DNA of 64,000 nucleotides from Polytrichum commune (taxonomy: Eukaryota; Streptophyta; Polytrichopsida; Polytrichales; Polytrichaceae), in assembly GCA_950295325.1 (NCBI GenBank), contig OX485803.1:17668001-17732000 (forward strand), in the 5' to 3' direction. The translations under genes and the position numbers were made by a program. Positions 34,373-46,264 of this stretch are shown here, piece by piece; position 1 is the first letter of the stretch; each line of letters starts with the position of its first letter. The notes under the pieces were generated by a model. That model ran no database searches. It was not told the origin of the DNA and saw only the letters and a program-made list of their open reading frames with translations.

Positions 34373-35219
34373 AAATCAAACTGTTGGATACCTATATATT
34401 AAAACATTAAAAAATCTCCATTCTTTATTTTTAATTTATTTTTATGTCCGATGAATTGCAGGGACCTCGATATTTGATCGTTGGCGGTTTTGAAATTTGC
34501 CATCACAGTTTCCTCTCTGGCCCCTAGCCCACCACGGTGCTTGTGTGAAAACACACACATTTGCATGGTTCCTTGATTCAAATGAACACATTCTCCAAGG
34601 AGCTCTTTCTTTCGCAACACTTTGTAACTAAACTTGCTGTTCAAGGGTCACATGCATGCGGTGCACGTAGAAGGTTACTTGGGTGGACAAAGGCACTCGT
34701 TCTACCAGATATGACAATATTCAAAGGAAACCCGGCTCTTGACTGTGATCCATCTCTATACGTCGATTCTTTCGTTTATTGCCACATATAGAGGTAGGGG
34801 CTTGACTCTATCTCAGTCCTTATCATCATCGTAAAAAGCCTTGAAACTTGTATGACTCCGGGGGCGAATGTCTGTGACGCAGAAATTTTGGAGAAGTTGC
34901 CATGGAATTGACAAAGACTGACAATTATGGAGAAATTGTGTTCGAGATTTGTATGAGATGAGATGACATGAGATGTGGCCCTCTTTGTGGGTGCTCCAAC
35001 TCAGGATCGATCTTGGCCGTCGGATTGGTGTGGCTGGGAATGGATGGTCTTCTCCTTTAGTTAGCAATTGTCACCTCAAAGTGGAGTTTGAGATGTAAAA
35101 GGTGTAAGTGGAGGTCCAAGTGGAGAGTATGTTTCTCTTTACGCAATGATGAAGGTCTTTCCAATTGTGTTACATTGTTGTGTGTCTATTTCTAGGAAAT
35201 AGTCCAAATTCACTCTAAC
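34373..35219. other. Intergenic, no supported gene
   Basis: Open frames 34399-34644 and 34561-34791 overlap on opposite strands. GAGATGAGATGACATGAGATG (34957-34977) is a small imperfect repeat. Confidence 0.4.
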
Positions 35220-36310
35220 ATGTATCTTTTTAATGTCCATTTTAAATTACAAGTATTGTCATAAGGTATGGTTGTTATTCGGGTTTATTTTATTTTATTT
35301 TATTGATAAGATTTACACTTTCCTCAATTTTGTTATGGTTATTGAAAGTGCATGTGTGTGTTGTTTCCTTCGAGGAAACAAACCCATTTCTAATAACTTG
35401 AGCAATTTCGTATAAGTGTAGTACATGTGTGGTACAGGATTGATTCTTCACTATTTTGGAAACTGATATCACAACATTTAACAAAAAATTCATAATGTAT
35501 TTCCAAGTTTTGAAACTACTGTAAATTTCCAAAGGTGAGATTCTCTCCCAACCCGTATTCACAACATAGGTTGACCTATTTTCAATGATTAGGAGGTTAA
35601 AATGTGAGTACAATTAGTGCCATTTTCAAGGAACCCAAATCCATGCCCTTTTAACTTACTTTTTCTCACACCAAATGAGATGGCTACATGTGTGATTCTT
35701 CATGACATATTCCATCCCATTAGAATATGACAACTACATGTGTGGAAGTTCATGGCTTTAGGAGAGTCTCTCTATATATATGTATAAAGATGGGGGGGGG
35801 GGGGGGGTAAATCAGAAAATGGGTTTGTCTACTCTAAATAAATACATAAGTCCCCCCCCCCTCCCAAAAAAGGAAAAAGTGTTGACTATAGCATGCAGAG
35901 TAAATTTAAAAGATTTGAAGACATAGCTCGACCACTTTTCAACATGTGTCTTTATGGTGTTTATTCTAAGATCCACACCTAAACCGCACAACATTCAAAC
36001 ATAAGTAGCCAAATCACTCCTAATCTTATACCACTCCAATATAAAGGTGTCCAATCAAAGGTAGGGTGTAATTTTGATATTTGGTGTTCCATTAGCACAT
36101 ATTGGATGAAATATCAACAAAAATCATACCTCCCCTTATTTAATTATGGTTATCGGAAGTGGATGTTTGGTGATTCCCTAAGTGAACGCATAGGCTCACC
36201 CAATTGTGTTCATTACTAAGTGTAGAGAAGTTAATGAAATATGAAGACATAGCCCAATTTGTTTTAAACATGTGACCTAACCCACACACCATTCAACTTT
36301 AGGTGTCTAA
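35220..36310 (-). repeat. Cluster of family E copies
   Basis: At least three reverse-orientation family E segments: 35222-35370 (partial), 35880-36010 and 36050-36310. Diagnostic blocks are GAAGACATAGC, CATGTGTCTTTATGGTGT, CACACCATTCAACTTTAGGT and GATGAAATATCAACA. G and C runs (35792-35807, 35853-35861) separate the copies. Confidence 0.6.
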
Positions 36311-36372
36311 ATAAGAAAACTAAGTAAAGGACACCCGCATACCTTGAAATTTTCTCACATTTGTGAATTTTA

Positions 36373-36743
36373 GGGCCGGTTTACACTACGGTGGAGAAGT
36401 CCACCGGTCATGAAAAAAAGTGCGTTTCTCAATTGTGATTGCTCGAAAATGCAACTCTTGACCGGTGGGTGTTTACACTAGGTGAAGAAAACAATGATGG
36501 TGAACTTTTCTCATGGATGATAAAATGACATGGCCGCCTACATGGCCGCACTTTTTGGAGTTGGGCTTCTCCGGAGGAGTTTTTTGTCCGGCCTCAAGAG
36601 GCCGGAGAAGCCCAACTCAATAGAAATATTTTATTGCCTTTAATTCTTCTCCGGCACATCCACCATTTGCCTCATATAACCATGTCTTGGCCAAGCATTC
36701 TTGACCGACCGGAGGCCTTCTCCACCGTAGTGTAAACCGGCCC
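36373..36743. mobile_element. PIF/Harbinger MITE (371 bp) with internal hairpin
   Basis: Both ends read inward as GGGCCGGTTTACACTACGGT then GGAGAAG, flanked by TTA at 36370-36372 and 36744-36746. The interior contains a second perfect hairpin: GAGTTGGGCTTCTCCGG (36558-36574) pairs with CCGGAGAAGCCCAACTC (36602-36618), with its own CCGGCCT-CAAG-AGGCCGG mini-palindrome. TIRs resemble those of the ORF1-bearing element at 27808. Noncoding. Confidence 0.9.
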
Positions 36744-36860
36744 TTAGAGTAACAAGGAGGAGTGGATACAAGTGAGTGCAATTGAGATTGACATTGATTT
36801 CTAAATCCGGGAGGTCAAAAGATAGAGGCTAGTATCAACTTGAGGAATGAGGGTGAGTTC

Positions 36861-37573
36861 CCATGTAGGTTGCTCGCCCAATAGATTCTAGATAGCATGG
36901 GTTAGAGGTGTTCCCATGTAGATAACCAAAAGCCGCCAAATAACGGCATTTTGGTGGCCCACCAGAATGTGGAGCGCCGTGGACACATGTTTGCCATGCA
37001 CCCACTAAAGCACTTTATAACTTACAAGTGCCAATCACCAAAGGATTGAAGACTGGCTTTAGAAGGAGGAGGTTTTAACATAGAGGAAGTTAGTGGGTGG
37101 ACCCCAATTTCAAGAAAATGAGAGTACTACACTGAAAACAATATTTAGTGTCACCAATACTAATTGCCAACCCCACATTACTTGTCATTCCTTGTAAATT
37201 TTTTTTTTGGGGGGGGAGGGATTAAAGATTTATAGTGTTGCAATTATTGTTACTCACCAAGTGATGTTCCATCCAAAATTCAATCATCCATGACTAACAT
37301 TTCCTCACAAGTTGCTGACAAGAGAAGGTAGGGTTTTGACCAATGGATGAAACTCATTCACCATCCATGACAACATTTGTTCAGTTCTTCATAAGAAATC
37401 TCATCCGCAAAGTTACCAAGGTGACATTCCATACCATATGTCACTAAATACCATGCTTAGTGTGGGTGACACATACGAACCCCCTACCCCTACCCCACCA
37501 GATTCCATTTACATTTGGGCGAGTGTGTGTGTCTTGACTCCCACTAGAATCTGGTGGGCAACAGCTTCCATGG
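36861..37573. mobile_element. Family O MITE carrying a nested CACTA-like MITE
   Basis: Ends CCATGTAGGTTGCTCGCCCA (left) and, inverted, CCATGGAAGCTGTTGCCCAC plus AGATTCTAGTGGGA (right) match the foldback element at 7283-7383. The interior is interrupted by the family D MITE at 37130-37462 and also holds a GGTGGCCCACCAGAAT internal repeat. Confidence 0.5.
37130..37462 (+). mobile_element. CACTA-like MITE family D, copy 2 (333 bp)
   Basis: TIRs are CACTGAAAACAATATTTAGT then GTCACC (left) and, inverted, CACTAAGCATGGTATTTAGT then GACA (right). It is reverse-colinear with 32323-32667. It contains a T/G run at 37199-37216. Flanking triplets (CTA left, TGG right) do not match. Confidence 0.7.
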
Positions 37574-38384
37574 AAGCTCATCCTCGGCTAGCCACTTGAT
37601 GAGAAGCGAAGCAACCCACCAACAGGAAGGGATTGGATGTAGGCCAGGCAAGTAGATCGTGATGGGCCCTCCAGTAAAAGAGCATGGCAGCCTCCCGATT
37701 CTACATGAGCAAATTCAGCCTTCATGCGTAACCACAAACACCCATGAAGGCACAATCGACACACACGCGGCCGCCTGGGAATGGTGGCCAAGGGGAAATA
37801 CACCCAAGAATCGTGTCGGTTGTGTGGGGAACCAGAAAGGCTGTTCCTGTATTGGAACGCTCCCATGTCTGCTACAGAGTCAAATGTCAAATATCTCGTT
37901 TAAGAATTTCAAAGTCCCCCTCCACTCACTCGCTCGCTCAGAGTCTCCTTTTCCCCTTTCAGAAAGTGTTGAAAACTCACTTGCTTTCGTCTCACGTAGG
38001 GATGCTTTTGCGTTTTGTTGACATGAGCCGCAGGAGGGGAAACTGGGTGCTGACTTGGCTTATTCACTCTGCGTATCACAGAAGGGAAGACACTACTCGA
38101 CTCGACTCGACTCCCGTAGAGTAAAAGTCTTCCCACTTGTTGATGACAATGGTTTTTCTCATCAACTTGTAAAACAGATTTGTGCTAAGGAGCGAGCTAG
38201 GGCTAGGAAGCTCATAGATCAAAGACAAACAGCCACATGGAAGAACATGGTGTCTGAACTGCGGGATGTGTACTTACCACTTTCACACCAATCTGGAGAG
38301 AGGGTGTTGCAGTTCGGTTCAAGTGCGCCTGAGGTACGTGGCCCTACATTTCCGGCCGCTGGATCATGTCAGGAATGGTCTCCT
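37574..38384. other. Gene-like single-copy region without a firm model
   Basis: Less AT-rich, with open frames on the plus strand (37744-38124, 38055-38462). The latter includes a basic stretch (AKERARARKLIDQRQTATW) that looks protein-like, but no family was recognised and no splice structure can be fixed. Confidence 0.3.
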
Positions 38385-39095
38385 CCAATTGGCAAATGCG
38401 AACCACAAAGATTGTCAATTCCAAGTTTCAAGATCGAAATGGAGATGCAGAAGCTAGAATAGGTCAAAGTGAGAATGCTCTTTCTCCTAAAGTGATCACA
38501 TAAGCCTTCTCGGTTGTGCCCACTATCGTACCTAGAATGGTGCGAATATTTTGAGCATGTAGTCCAATCTCATCACAACACGTGTGTCTTTTGGTGTCTG
38601 ATCGTAAACTCGAAACCTCACCAAATACCACTCAGATACAGGTGTCTCTAGTTACGAAGAAGAATGACCACATAAGGTCCAAAGACCTTACATGAAACTA
38701 AATTGCAGGTAACCCTAATTGACTGGCCATGGCAGGAACAAGTGGGCAACTTAGCAATTGCAAATCACCCAAGATTGTCATACCAAGTGTCAAGATCGAA
38801 ATCGAGATGCAAAAGTTATAGCAAATGAAGTAAAGATTCTCTTTCCTCAAAAGTGATCACATGAGCCCTCCCAATTGTGTACACTATTGAACCTAGAATG
38901 GTGTAAATATTTTGAGCACGTACTCCAATCTCATCACAAACACATGTCTTTTGGTGTCTGTTCATAACTAGAAGCGTCACAGAATACCAGTCAAATATGG
39001 GTGTCTAATTACAAAGAATGGCCACAGAAGGTCCAAAGACCTTACAGGGAACTAAATTGCAGGTAACCCTAATTGACTGGCCATGGCAGTAAAAA
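38385..39095 (+). repeat. Two-unit tandem duplication, period 354 bp
   Basis: GACTGGCCATGGCAG occurs at 38721 and 39075; AAGATCGAAAT(G/C)GAGATGCA and AGTGATCACAT(A/G)AGCC also recur. Each unit embeds a reverse-orientation family E core (about 38560-38660 and 38920-39010), so the duplication includes an older repeat. Confidence 0.8.
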
Positions 39096-41084
39096 GTGAT
39101 AAAGTGAGCTGAAAATTTCCAGAATCAGTCACATTCCTCCCTGACCATTGCAGATGCTGATTTTTTACTCGAATCCTACTTGAGCCTTCCACCTCTATGT
39201 TGCACACACATCTCCTCCCAAGACAAAATAAGGCATCGCATCTCATCGGAAAATGGCAGCGTTTTGCCCTCTTCCTTCACCACTCGTGAAGTTACAACGA
39301 CTTCAAAAGCTGGACCTGGAATGCAGTCAACACCACAAACCTACATTTCTCATATACAAGGCACCCATAGCACAAGATTGATTCGAAATAGTTACGTATG
39401 TTCCCAGAAAAAAAGGTTGTCCCAGCCAGGATGACTGCAATGGCAAATAGAGTTGCCAACATATTCTGACCTAGACCATTTGGTTGGAAAGTTGTTGGGA
39501 TCACCAGAACGCATGAGTAAGAACCTGCATCTTTGCCCATCCTGAGTGAAGATATGCATTGTAGTTCCGATTCAACTTACAATCACTGGGACACGTGCCA
39601 CACAGACACAATTAGCCCTTGCCCTTGCATTTGTTAACAGTGTCTGAAAATTGGTGTACTCGGTCCTGTCAAGCGGTCAAACCAAAAAGGAAAGCATGAT
39701 AGATCTCAAACCAGAGAGAGTGACCAACATGGTAGACCACTGAAACATAATCAAATTCTAATGATAATATCTTCTAAGTAGTGGCATGCAAGATAGTTTG
39801 GGCTAACAGACAAGGCATTGACAGCTACCTAGCCATAAAGTGCAGCACCTACATACATCATCTGTTTCTATCCTTTGGAACAAGTTGCCAGAGCCAACTG
39901 CTAGATGAAAAGAAAACCAAAGATGGAGAGGAGGCCCCAAAAGCCGGGACTCACCACCAGGCTAGGTGATAATACCCATAATTGGGCCCTTGATGCACAT
40001 TATTGGTCCTACGACCATTCGTAAATTTCTTACACCAAGTCCTATAAAATAACATTAAGAACATTTGGCTTACCCACTTCCAGGACTTTTTCCATACTCG
40101 AGAAGCGTCTTCTGCCACCCAAGCCGACCATAATCCACACTATACATAAATATTGTGTCACCCAATTCTCAAACTTACGGACCTAGTTTGGAAAAGGTTA
40201 CACATAGAAAAATAATTTACACCAATATAACCAGTATTGGGGCCTGGGAAATCTTCTTTCTGTGATAGGTTTGTGGGTCAGTAGAAAGGGACAAAACAAA
40301 ATCAAGCTGGTCTTAATATAATACACGAACTCTGCCTCACCAATGTCTCCACTTTCCAGGGTTTGGAGCCTCCATTCCAGATTACATGGCATCGTGGTCA
40401 CAATCAAGAAGATTGTCATTCATACGTATGACGTTTAGTGAACTCTCCTTTCAGCCTCCCTAAAAACGTCTACATCTTCCAAATCATAGATGTCATGGCT
40501 GTCATGTCCACATCTCTGCCCTGTTTCGCAGCTATCCAACACATGAATAAAACATACGAATGCGTCAATGCAAAAAAGCTACCAGGTGACGGTACTTTGA
40601 AGACAGTGATGCATCAGTCCAGCCCAAAGGAGAAGTTCTCGTCTAATAAATTAAAGTTTTGCACCAGACCCCAAAGTGCTTCACCAGGAATTTCCTGACC
40701 TGTACTTTATTTGCATGTCCAAGAAACTAGAGCTTGAGATATGTAGCAAAGATAGGCTCCAAGGCAGGAAATCCAGATGAACCAAATACAAGTGCCAATC
40801 GTAGAGGTACAATGCGTAAGGTCATTCCATGCACGAAAGACTTATTCTTTCTGGAATGCAACTGGAATGGATCAACACAAACTGCTTAGTTGTAAGATGT
40901 GGTAAACTACTATAATGCATCTTTCCGGCTTGGATACTGATTACGATGACATTAGTACATTCAAATACCCACAGTAGATGATAAACAGATCAACAAATCA
41001 CGATGGGATCTGATTGGGAAGAAAATCCGATGAGTGAACTTGCACGTTTTGAACACTTGGTCTGTATTTGATTACCTAAGACAA
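39096..41084 (-). other. Region with exon-like minus-strand segments
   Basis: Several segments have splice-like borders on the minus strand. One is a block ending in ATT|GTAAGT (about 39585) followed by CTTCACTCAG|GATGGGC (39543), open as DGQRCRFLLMRSGDPNN. Another is TATGTATAG|TGTGGATTATGG...GGAAGTGG|GTAAGCC (about 40143-40076). These could be exons of an unrecognised gene or chance. No start, stop or family could be assigned. Confidence 0.25.
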
Positions 41085-41510
41085 TGTACGTTGGGGTAGG
41101 ACAACTTATATCGGATATGTCCAGGAAAAACAACGACAACATATGTATCAATGTTAAACCGGCATAAATAGGTGAATGCATGGTATCAATACCCAATGGC
41201 AATAATGATAACAAAGAACCTACCCAATTGGTAAGTATCAATATCAAATATTGATATTGGTGGGTATCACATGTGAAAGAATCTCTTTATACCTGGGTCA
41301 CTATTTGGGTCAAACCCATTTTGAACCATATTGATACTAGGGTGATTACCTAGCTATGAAGGTTCATGAATGGTACAGAGACCCAAATGGTATAAAAAAA
41401 CAAAAATATCCTCATACACCCATGCCCTAATAAAATCAAAATTTTGTAAAATCCTTATTATAGATACCCCAGTGGTATTAAAAAAAGGACAATACCAGTC
41501 GACGGTATTA
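41085..41510 (+). repeat. Family F dispersed repeat, copy 1
   Basis: Colinear with 61850-62245: ATAGGTGAATGCATGGT, CAAAGAACC, GAAATATTGATAT-like and GGTGGGTATC, TATGAAGGTTC, GACCCAAATGGTAT, ATACCCTC, CCCATGCCCTA. Notable for many short TATTGATAT and GGTAT motifs. Confidence 0.75.
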
Positions 41511-41516
41511 TTATTG

Positions 41517-41745
41517 TTATAGCACTGTTATTGTACTATTCAGCTTGGCATTGCGGTAACGGGGGCAGAAATAACGACATTGCAAAATAGAACTGCATCC
41601 AAGAGAGGCGGACAAACAACTACCATGTGCAGTAGATGAGCATCTGCAATCCACCTCACAAGGATTAGGACATTCCTTGACTTGACCATGCGGAAACGGC
41701 ACATCGACTGTCGGAACCTAACCAAATGTGACCAAATAAATAAAA
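41517..41745 (-). other. Cysteine-rich exon-like ORF
   Basis: Minus-strand frame opening right after an acceptor-like TTTGGTTAG (41745). It encodes VPFPHGQVKECPNPCEVDC and then seven more Cys in the next 30 residues (C-x-C-x7-HGSC, ...LGC, ...QC-x3-C), an EGF/knottin-like spacing. A GAATA|GTACAA donor candidate lies at about 41534. No signal peptide or neighbouring exon could be attached. May be one exon of a secreted-protein gene, or a coincidence. Confidence 0.25.
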
Positions 41746-42066
41746 TGCCCAGCATAAACCGAACCACTGATATTAAAACTGGTAGTACCTTAATTTGAAG
41801 CTTGATGGGGAAAAGGCCGTTGTGTACAATCTCTCCGTCTCCCTAGTTCTCAAGGGAGATGATTATCCTCTATAATATATAACTCTAATTAAAATTAGCT
41901 CTCTCAAATCCTTGCTGGCAGATGAGTTTGAAGCTAAGTGTGGTTACGCTCCTGCGTCTAAATAACCAAGGTTGCTTGCTGCTGCTCGAGGGGGAATCAC
42001 AATTACGAAGAGAAGTTAGTACATTGACAGGAATCTAGTGTAACAAAGTCACAAGCACCGCTCATT

Positions 42067-42072
42067 TTTATT
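42067..42072 (-). terminator. Polyadenylation-signal candidate AATAAA
   Basis: AATAAA on the minus strand in the context TTGCAATAAAAATG, about 300 nt downstream of the stop of the 42375-43310 gene, a typical plant 3' UTR length. No other canonical signal was seen closer. Confidence 0.4.
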
Positions 42073-42374
42073 GCAATGATTGCGGGATGAAAGGAATAAA
42101 AATCAGGGGATAAACTAATCTCGGCCAGCGTTTTCATTGAAACTTTTAGGTACAGCATCTTGTATTGTAGATGGACATCGACAGCAGAAAACATTATGTT
42201 CTATGCCCTGTGTACTTTGTTGCGTGCAGGTGCATAGTAGACAGAAGGGATTGGTGTTGCAAGGAATAACATGCGAGGCAAGGAAAGAAGGGATACATAC
42301 CTTAAACGCGAAGATTCTGAACAATTATGGCCTCCATTTGTTTAAAAAAGAGTGACCGGCTCTGCAAGTCGGTA

Positions 42375-43310
42375 TCAAAGCGGTCGTGCACATCGTTCAC
42401 AACGAGCAACAATACTACTCGACTTCTGTTTCCGAGATGCTCTCGCAGGCGTCCAGCTTTCGTCGAGTTCTTCATGACCGAATAAACCAGATTCAAAAAG
42501 GATCATATCCTGCGTCTTTGCTGCTGCGCTCGTAGTATTCTCCTTTGATGAAAGTTCTGATCTCTCCCGCTCTCTCTCACGAAGTTCCTCTACCACAGAC
42601 CTAAACTCCTCCACCTCCCTCGCCAGCTCCTCCATCCTTTCCTGATTCTCCTTCTTTGTGACCGTGTATAGCCTCTCCAGTTCCTGGACCTGTAGCACCA
42701 AGTTGATCCTCTCTACTCCGCCATCTTTCTCCTCCATCGTGACATGATGCTCCTCGTCCTCCTTTTCTCTGCCATCCACGACTTTCAGTAAGGAGTTGAC
42801 TTGTTCTTCAACTGACATCGATTGGAGATGTAAAGCTTGTTTGTAAAGCGGAGCATCTGTCAGGCCCGGGGTCGGAATTCTCATGTACTGGAGATGCTGC
42901 GCTTGCTTATACAAGGGAACTTGTGCCTCCGAGATCGGGTGAAGCATAATGCTGGCGCCGCTCATCTTCGACCACGATGAAGCAGCGATGTTCTCTCCTA
43001 CTTGTGGCAAGAATTGAACTCCAAAGTGCTGATTTATGTTAACGCCGTGGTACTTGAGCAACAGGCGGCACAGGTCAATGACGCCTGTGTGCAGAGGTAA
43101 GTGTCTAGCCTTGGCATCAGACGGAAGCTCCGATAGCGCTATGTCGCGGAAAATTTCAGAGTAGAGCAGCTGAAATCTAATCGTGATGAGATCAGCAGCT
43201 GCTTGTGGAGGAGAGGAAGACGAGGACTCTGGTTCTGGATGTTGTTCTGCTGAAGATGGACTGGAAGGATCTGGTGTATTTTTCTTGTGACGATTCTTCT
43301 TCGGTGCCAT
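42375..43310 (-). CDS. Hypothetical basic coiled-coil protein, 311 residues
   Basis: The best ordinary gene in the window: an uninterrupted 311-codon frame with GC content and codon choice above the AT-rich flanks and an ATG in good context (TCCCATGGC). The N-terminus is basic (MAPKKNRHKK, nuclear-localisation-like), then Ser/Pro-rich to about residue 35. Residues about 40-110 look globular (ITIRFQLLYSEIFRDIALSE...). Residues about 129-168 hold an imperfect internal repeat, VPLYKQAQHLQYM and APLYKQALHLQSM. Residues about 200-260 form a charged coiled coil (VLQVQELERLYTVTKKENQE, then a REREREELR-like stretch). It ends CERCARPL. No family was recognised. A second frame (42302-42496) overlaps the 3' end and reads VVLLLVVNDVHDRFDTDLQS, so an alternative 3' exon or a frameshift is possible. 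Confidence 0.7.
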   Translation of the reverse strand: MAPKKNRHKKNTPDPSSPSSAEQHPEPESSSSSPPQAAADLITIRFQLLYSEIFRDIALSELPSDAKARHLPLHTGVIDLCRLLLKYHGVNINQHFGVQFLPQVGENIAASSWSKMSGASIMLHPISEAQVPLYKQAQHLQYMRIPTPGLTDAPLYKQALHLQSMSVEEQVNSLLKVVDGREKEDEEHHVTMEEKDGGVERINLVLQVQELERLYTVTKKENQERMEELAREVEEFRSVVEELRERERERSELSSKENTTSAAAKTQDMILFESGLFGHEELDESWTPARASRKQKSSSIVARCERCARPL

Positions 43311-45640
43311 GGGACCTGACTATCTATCCTCACCCGTTGGGCGTGAAATATGAGCAGACCCTAGAGGAAGGAACCTCTACCTCGAGAAGCTCTGGAAAAA
43401 TCTCAAAGGCTACGGAAACGGAGCGACTATATCAAGCTTTTCCGCCAAGGCTGCAACGAATCCAAGATTATCAAAGAACAAACAGCTCTGACCTAGCTAG
43501 CCACCCAGGCTCATGCATTCCGCAAGCTAGCTATCCCTGAAGGTCAAGTAGAGAAAGCAGGGAGACAGGTACGATATTGAAGTGAAAGTAGGCGGGACCA
43601 CGAGTAATTTGTTGAAAGCAGGATTCTGAGCTCGCTAACTAGCATGACATGTTGTCCTCAGCTGTATCATGTTTCAATACGTTGCTGAAAATGATGTGAT
43701 GCGCCGTTGACGAAATCGGAGGTAGCATCTATTAAAAGATGCTTGAAGTACGAAGTAGCCTTGTGAGACTGTCAGTAGTCTCCAAGTTATAGCTCTGGGA
43801 AGCTGGTAGATCTCCTCACAAAACACGTCATTTCATTTCCAAAAGTTCCAAGAATCCAGCCGAGCACGCCGAGCAATGAGTGAACCGCGGGCACATTCCT
43901 TCGAACTGAACGAGCAGCACGGGAGCTCGATTTCTTCACGGACATGTAGTAGTAGTGGGGATGAAAAGGGACGGAAACCGGAACACAACCTGGACACAAA
44001 ATGCTGAGAAAGGACACGATCCGCACATGGCTGGAGCCTGGTCACGAAGATCTGCCACAAATCAGAGAAGAACGTACACACTAGTGAGCAACGGATAGCA
44101 AAGAAGATAAACCACGCCACTGAGAAGGAGACGAGGAAATGGAAACACCCAGTTTCCTTAAAGCATCAAACGTCTGCTAAAGGCTCAATCATCCAAGTAC
44201 AAACTGACGCAACGACGTACACCCCTCTTACAATGTACTACTGACTTACACTCCCTCCACTACCATAATCAACACCATCACGGAAACCATTAGTTGATGC
44301 ACTTTGGAGATAATCCCTGATATCATGGCGTGGGGAGGGGCCTTACACTAGTCCCAGGATTCCTGGCGACCACTAAGGAAATTCGCATCCGAGTACTGGA
44401 TACATATCAGTGTGGAACGCAGTGCCTCCAAGAGAAAATAGACAGGCGAGAAGTAAAATCAAGGCCTACAGTGCACTACAACTTGTGCAGCTCATTAGAA
44501 CGAACGCAGACACGTCAACACTGGCACAAGGAACTTTCTACCGAGATGATGATCACGCATGGCAAAACTGGAAACCAGCGGAAAACCTCGACTTACAACT
44601 CGCACAGAGCCAATTCCAGACCAAGCGCGGAATCCGTTCATCTGCCGTGGAATTAATGCATGCGCAGTGGCAACCTTGGCATTCAGTGCTGAGGCAAGCA
44701 TTGAAGGAAGGAGCTGCGATTTTATTTTTTTTAATGACCAGCGTTTATTCGCTTCGCCCTTTCCTACTGTACCATTCGCGCTTCTAACCTCTCATTCTTG
44801 TCCATTCTGTTACAACCGCACAAAGGTACCAAACAACCAACCGCGATCATAATGCCTCCACTCAAAACAAGACGCACACCATCAGTGTCAAGGACACACC
44901 ACTGATTACTCAGCGTCCCAGCGACAGAAGAGAGAGAGAGAAAGAAAGAGGCGCAACATCGCCGCAGCCACAACTGCTAAGTAGCAGCTCCCGAATTACA
45001 CAGCAACGCCGACTCCAAACCTCCTATCAAACTCAAGTCAACTCTCTCCTCCCCTCCCCTCTCCGCCCCGCCGTAAAGCAAAAATCCTCGCCGTAAAGCT
45101 CCTCCCCCTCCACACAAGACAAAAAAAAAAAAAGGCAGGCAGGCAGGCCTTAATGACGCCGCATTCCGCTGCTAACTAACTCCCCGCTCAAACTTAATAA
45201 GGCACGGAGTGCCACGCTGACGGACTCCAATTCGCCGCCTGTCGTGAGCGATGAAGCGATGGATTGCGCATGAGTCCAGCGAGTGCCAGCGCAGTAAGTT
45301 TTAGTTGTGGAGGCGTTCGGGAGGCGTCGGAGCTTTTGGCTTGGTTGCTGGTGGCTCCGAGTCGGAGGTGCCAAAATTGGCGACCTAGAGCAGCAGTTTG
45401 AATATTATAATGGCCGGAAAAAGGCCGAACTGCCCTCGGATCCCGCTCGCAGGACGGCTGGATTTCAAAGGCGGAGGAAGGCAGAAGGAGGAGGAGGCAC
45501 CCCCACTCTTAAGCTTCTCATGTCATATTAGCTCGCTTTTGGGCGCTCATCAGAGGGAGAGAGGCCTGTGGTGGTACTGCTGCTAAGTTACAAGCTCCCA
45601 AGCTTGCCTTCCTTTTCCCCCTTCCCAGTATTGCTTTAGC
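43311..45640. other. CpG/GC-richer island upstream of the coiled-coil gene
   Basis: Probable promoter/5' region of the 42375-43310 gene and possibly the start of another gene. GATATAGT at about 43428-43435 (minus sense) is a weak TATA-like site about 120 bp upstream of the ATG. About 44.9-45.15 kb is CT-rich with GAGA runs, like plant 5' UTRs. Frames at 45150-45531 on both strands are unconvincing. A 13-nt A run and (GGCA)n lie at about 45121-45147. Confidence 0.4.
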
Positions 45641-45712
45641 TGCCCCTGCCCCTGCCCCTGCCCCTGCCCCTGCCCCTGCCCCTGCCCCTGCCCTGCCCTG
45701 CCCTGCCCTGCC
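45641..45712 (+). repeat. (CCCCTG)n changing to (CCCTG)n minisatellite
   Basis: Eight or so hexamers CCCCTG followed by four pentamers CCCTG, at the edge of the GC-rich island. The complementary strand is G-rich. Confidence 0.9.
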
Positions 45713-46264
45713 GAGGCCGTTAGTGCCGCTGGTTTTCGGCATAGCTTGGGGGTCATCCCTTGCTATGAGGCCATGAGGACGGTGGCAGCCATGTAGTCAT
45801 GCATGCCATGTGTGTGTTCAGGTGTCTTGTATGGAGGCAAGGCATTTCATATCCAATTTGGTTGGATGTGACACCAATATCATTCCACCATCGGTTCCAT
45901 GACCCTGGAATATGTCGATTATATTCCAACGGGGCCCTTGGATGTTGGTTTCACTGTTCAAGTTGAACTTGGGAATTTGGGTGGAGTTACGTTCCCGGCA
46001 CTCTATATATATATATATATATGCATGGATGGGAATCGTTGTTCATTCCTAGTGTTGTTCTTTTAGAACTCAAACATTCTCCACACTATTCTTGCTATAC
46101 GTACCGGCAGTATTTATTATTCGTACCGGCATCGGTTTTTTCTTTGTTTTCTTAAGTTTGTTCTCATGAAGGTAAGATAGTGGAGGCCCTTGTTAGATGC
46201 TAACTATGTAATGGAACATTGTTACCGTGCAGCTAGATAAGGTTATGATGGGGTTGGGTTGAAT
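45713..46264. other. Intergenic with (TA)n
   Basis: (TA)n at 46004-46022, followed by GCATGGATGGG. No gene was supported, although TA repeats next to a CpG-rich block could mark a promoter. Confidence 0.4.

Noticed and set aside
45518-45742. Gly/Ala-rich ORF over the CCCCTG minisatellite
   Set aside because: Composition comes only from the repeat; no start context or domain.
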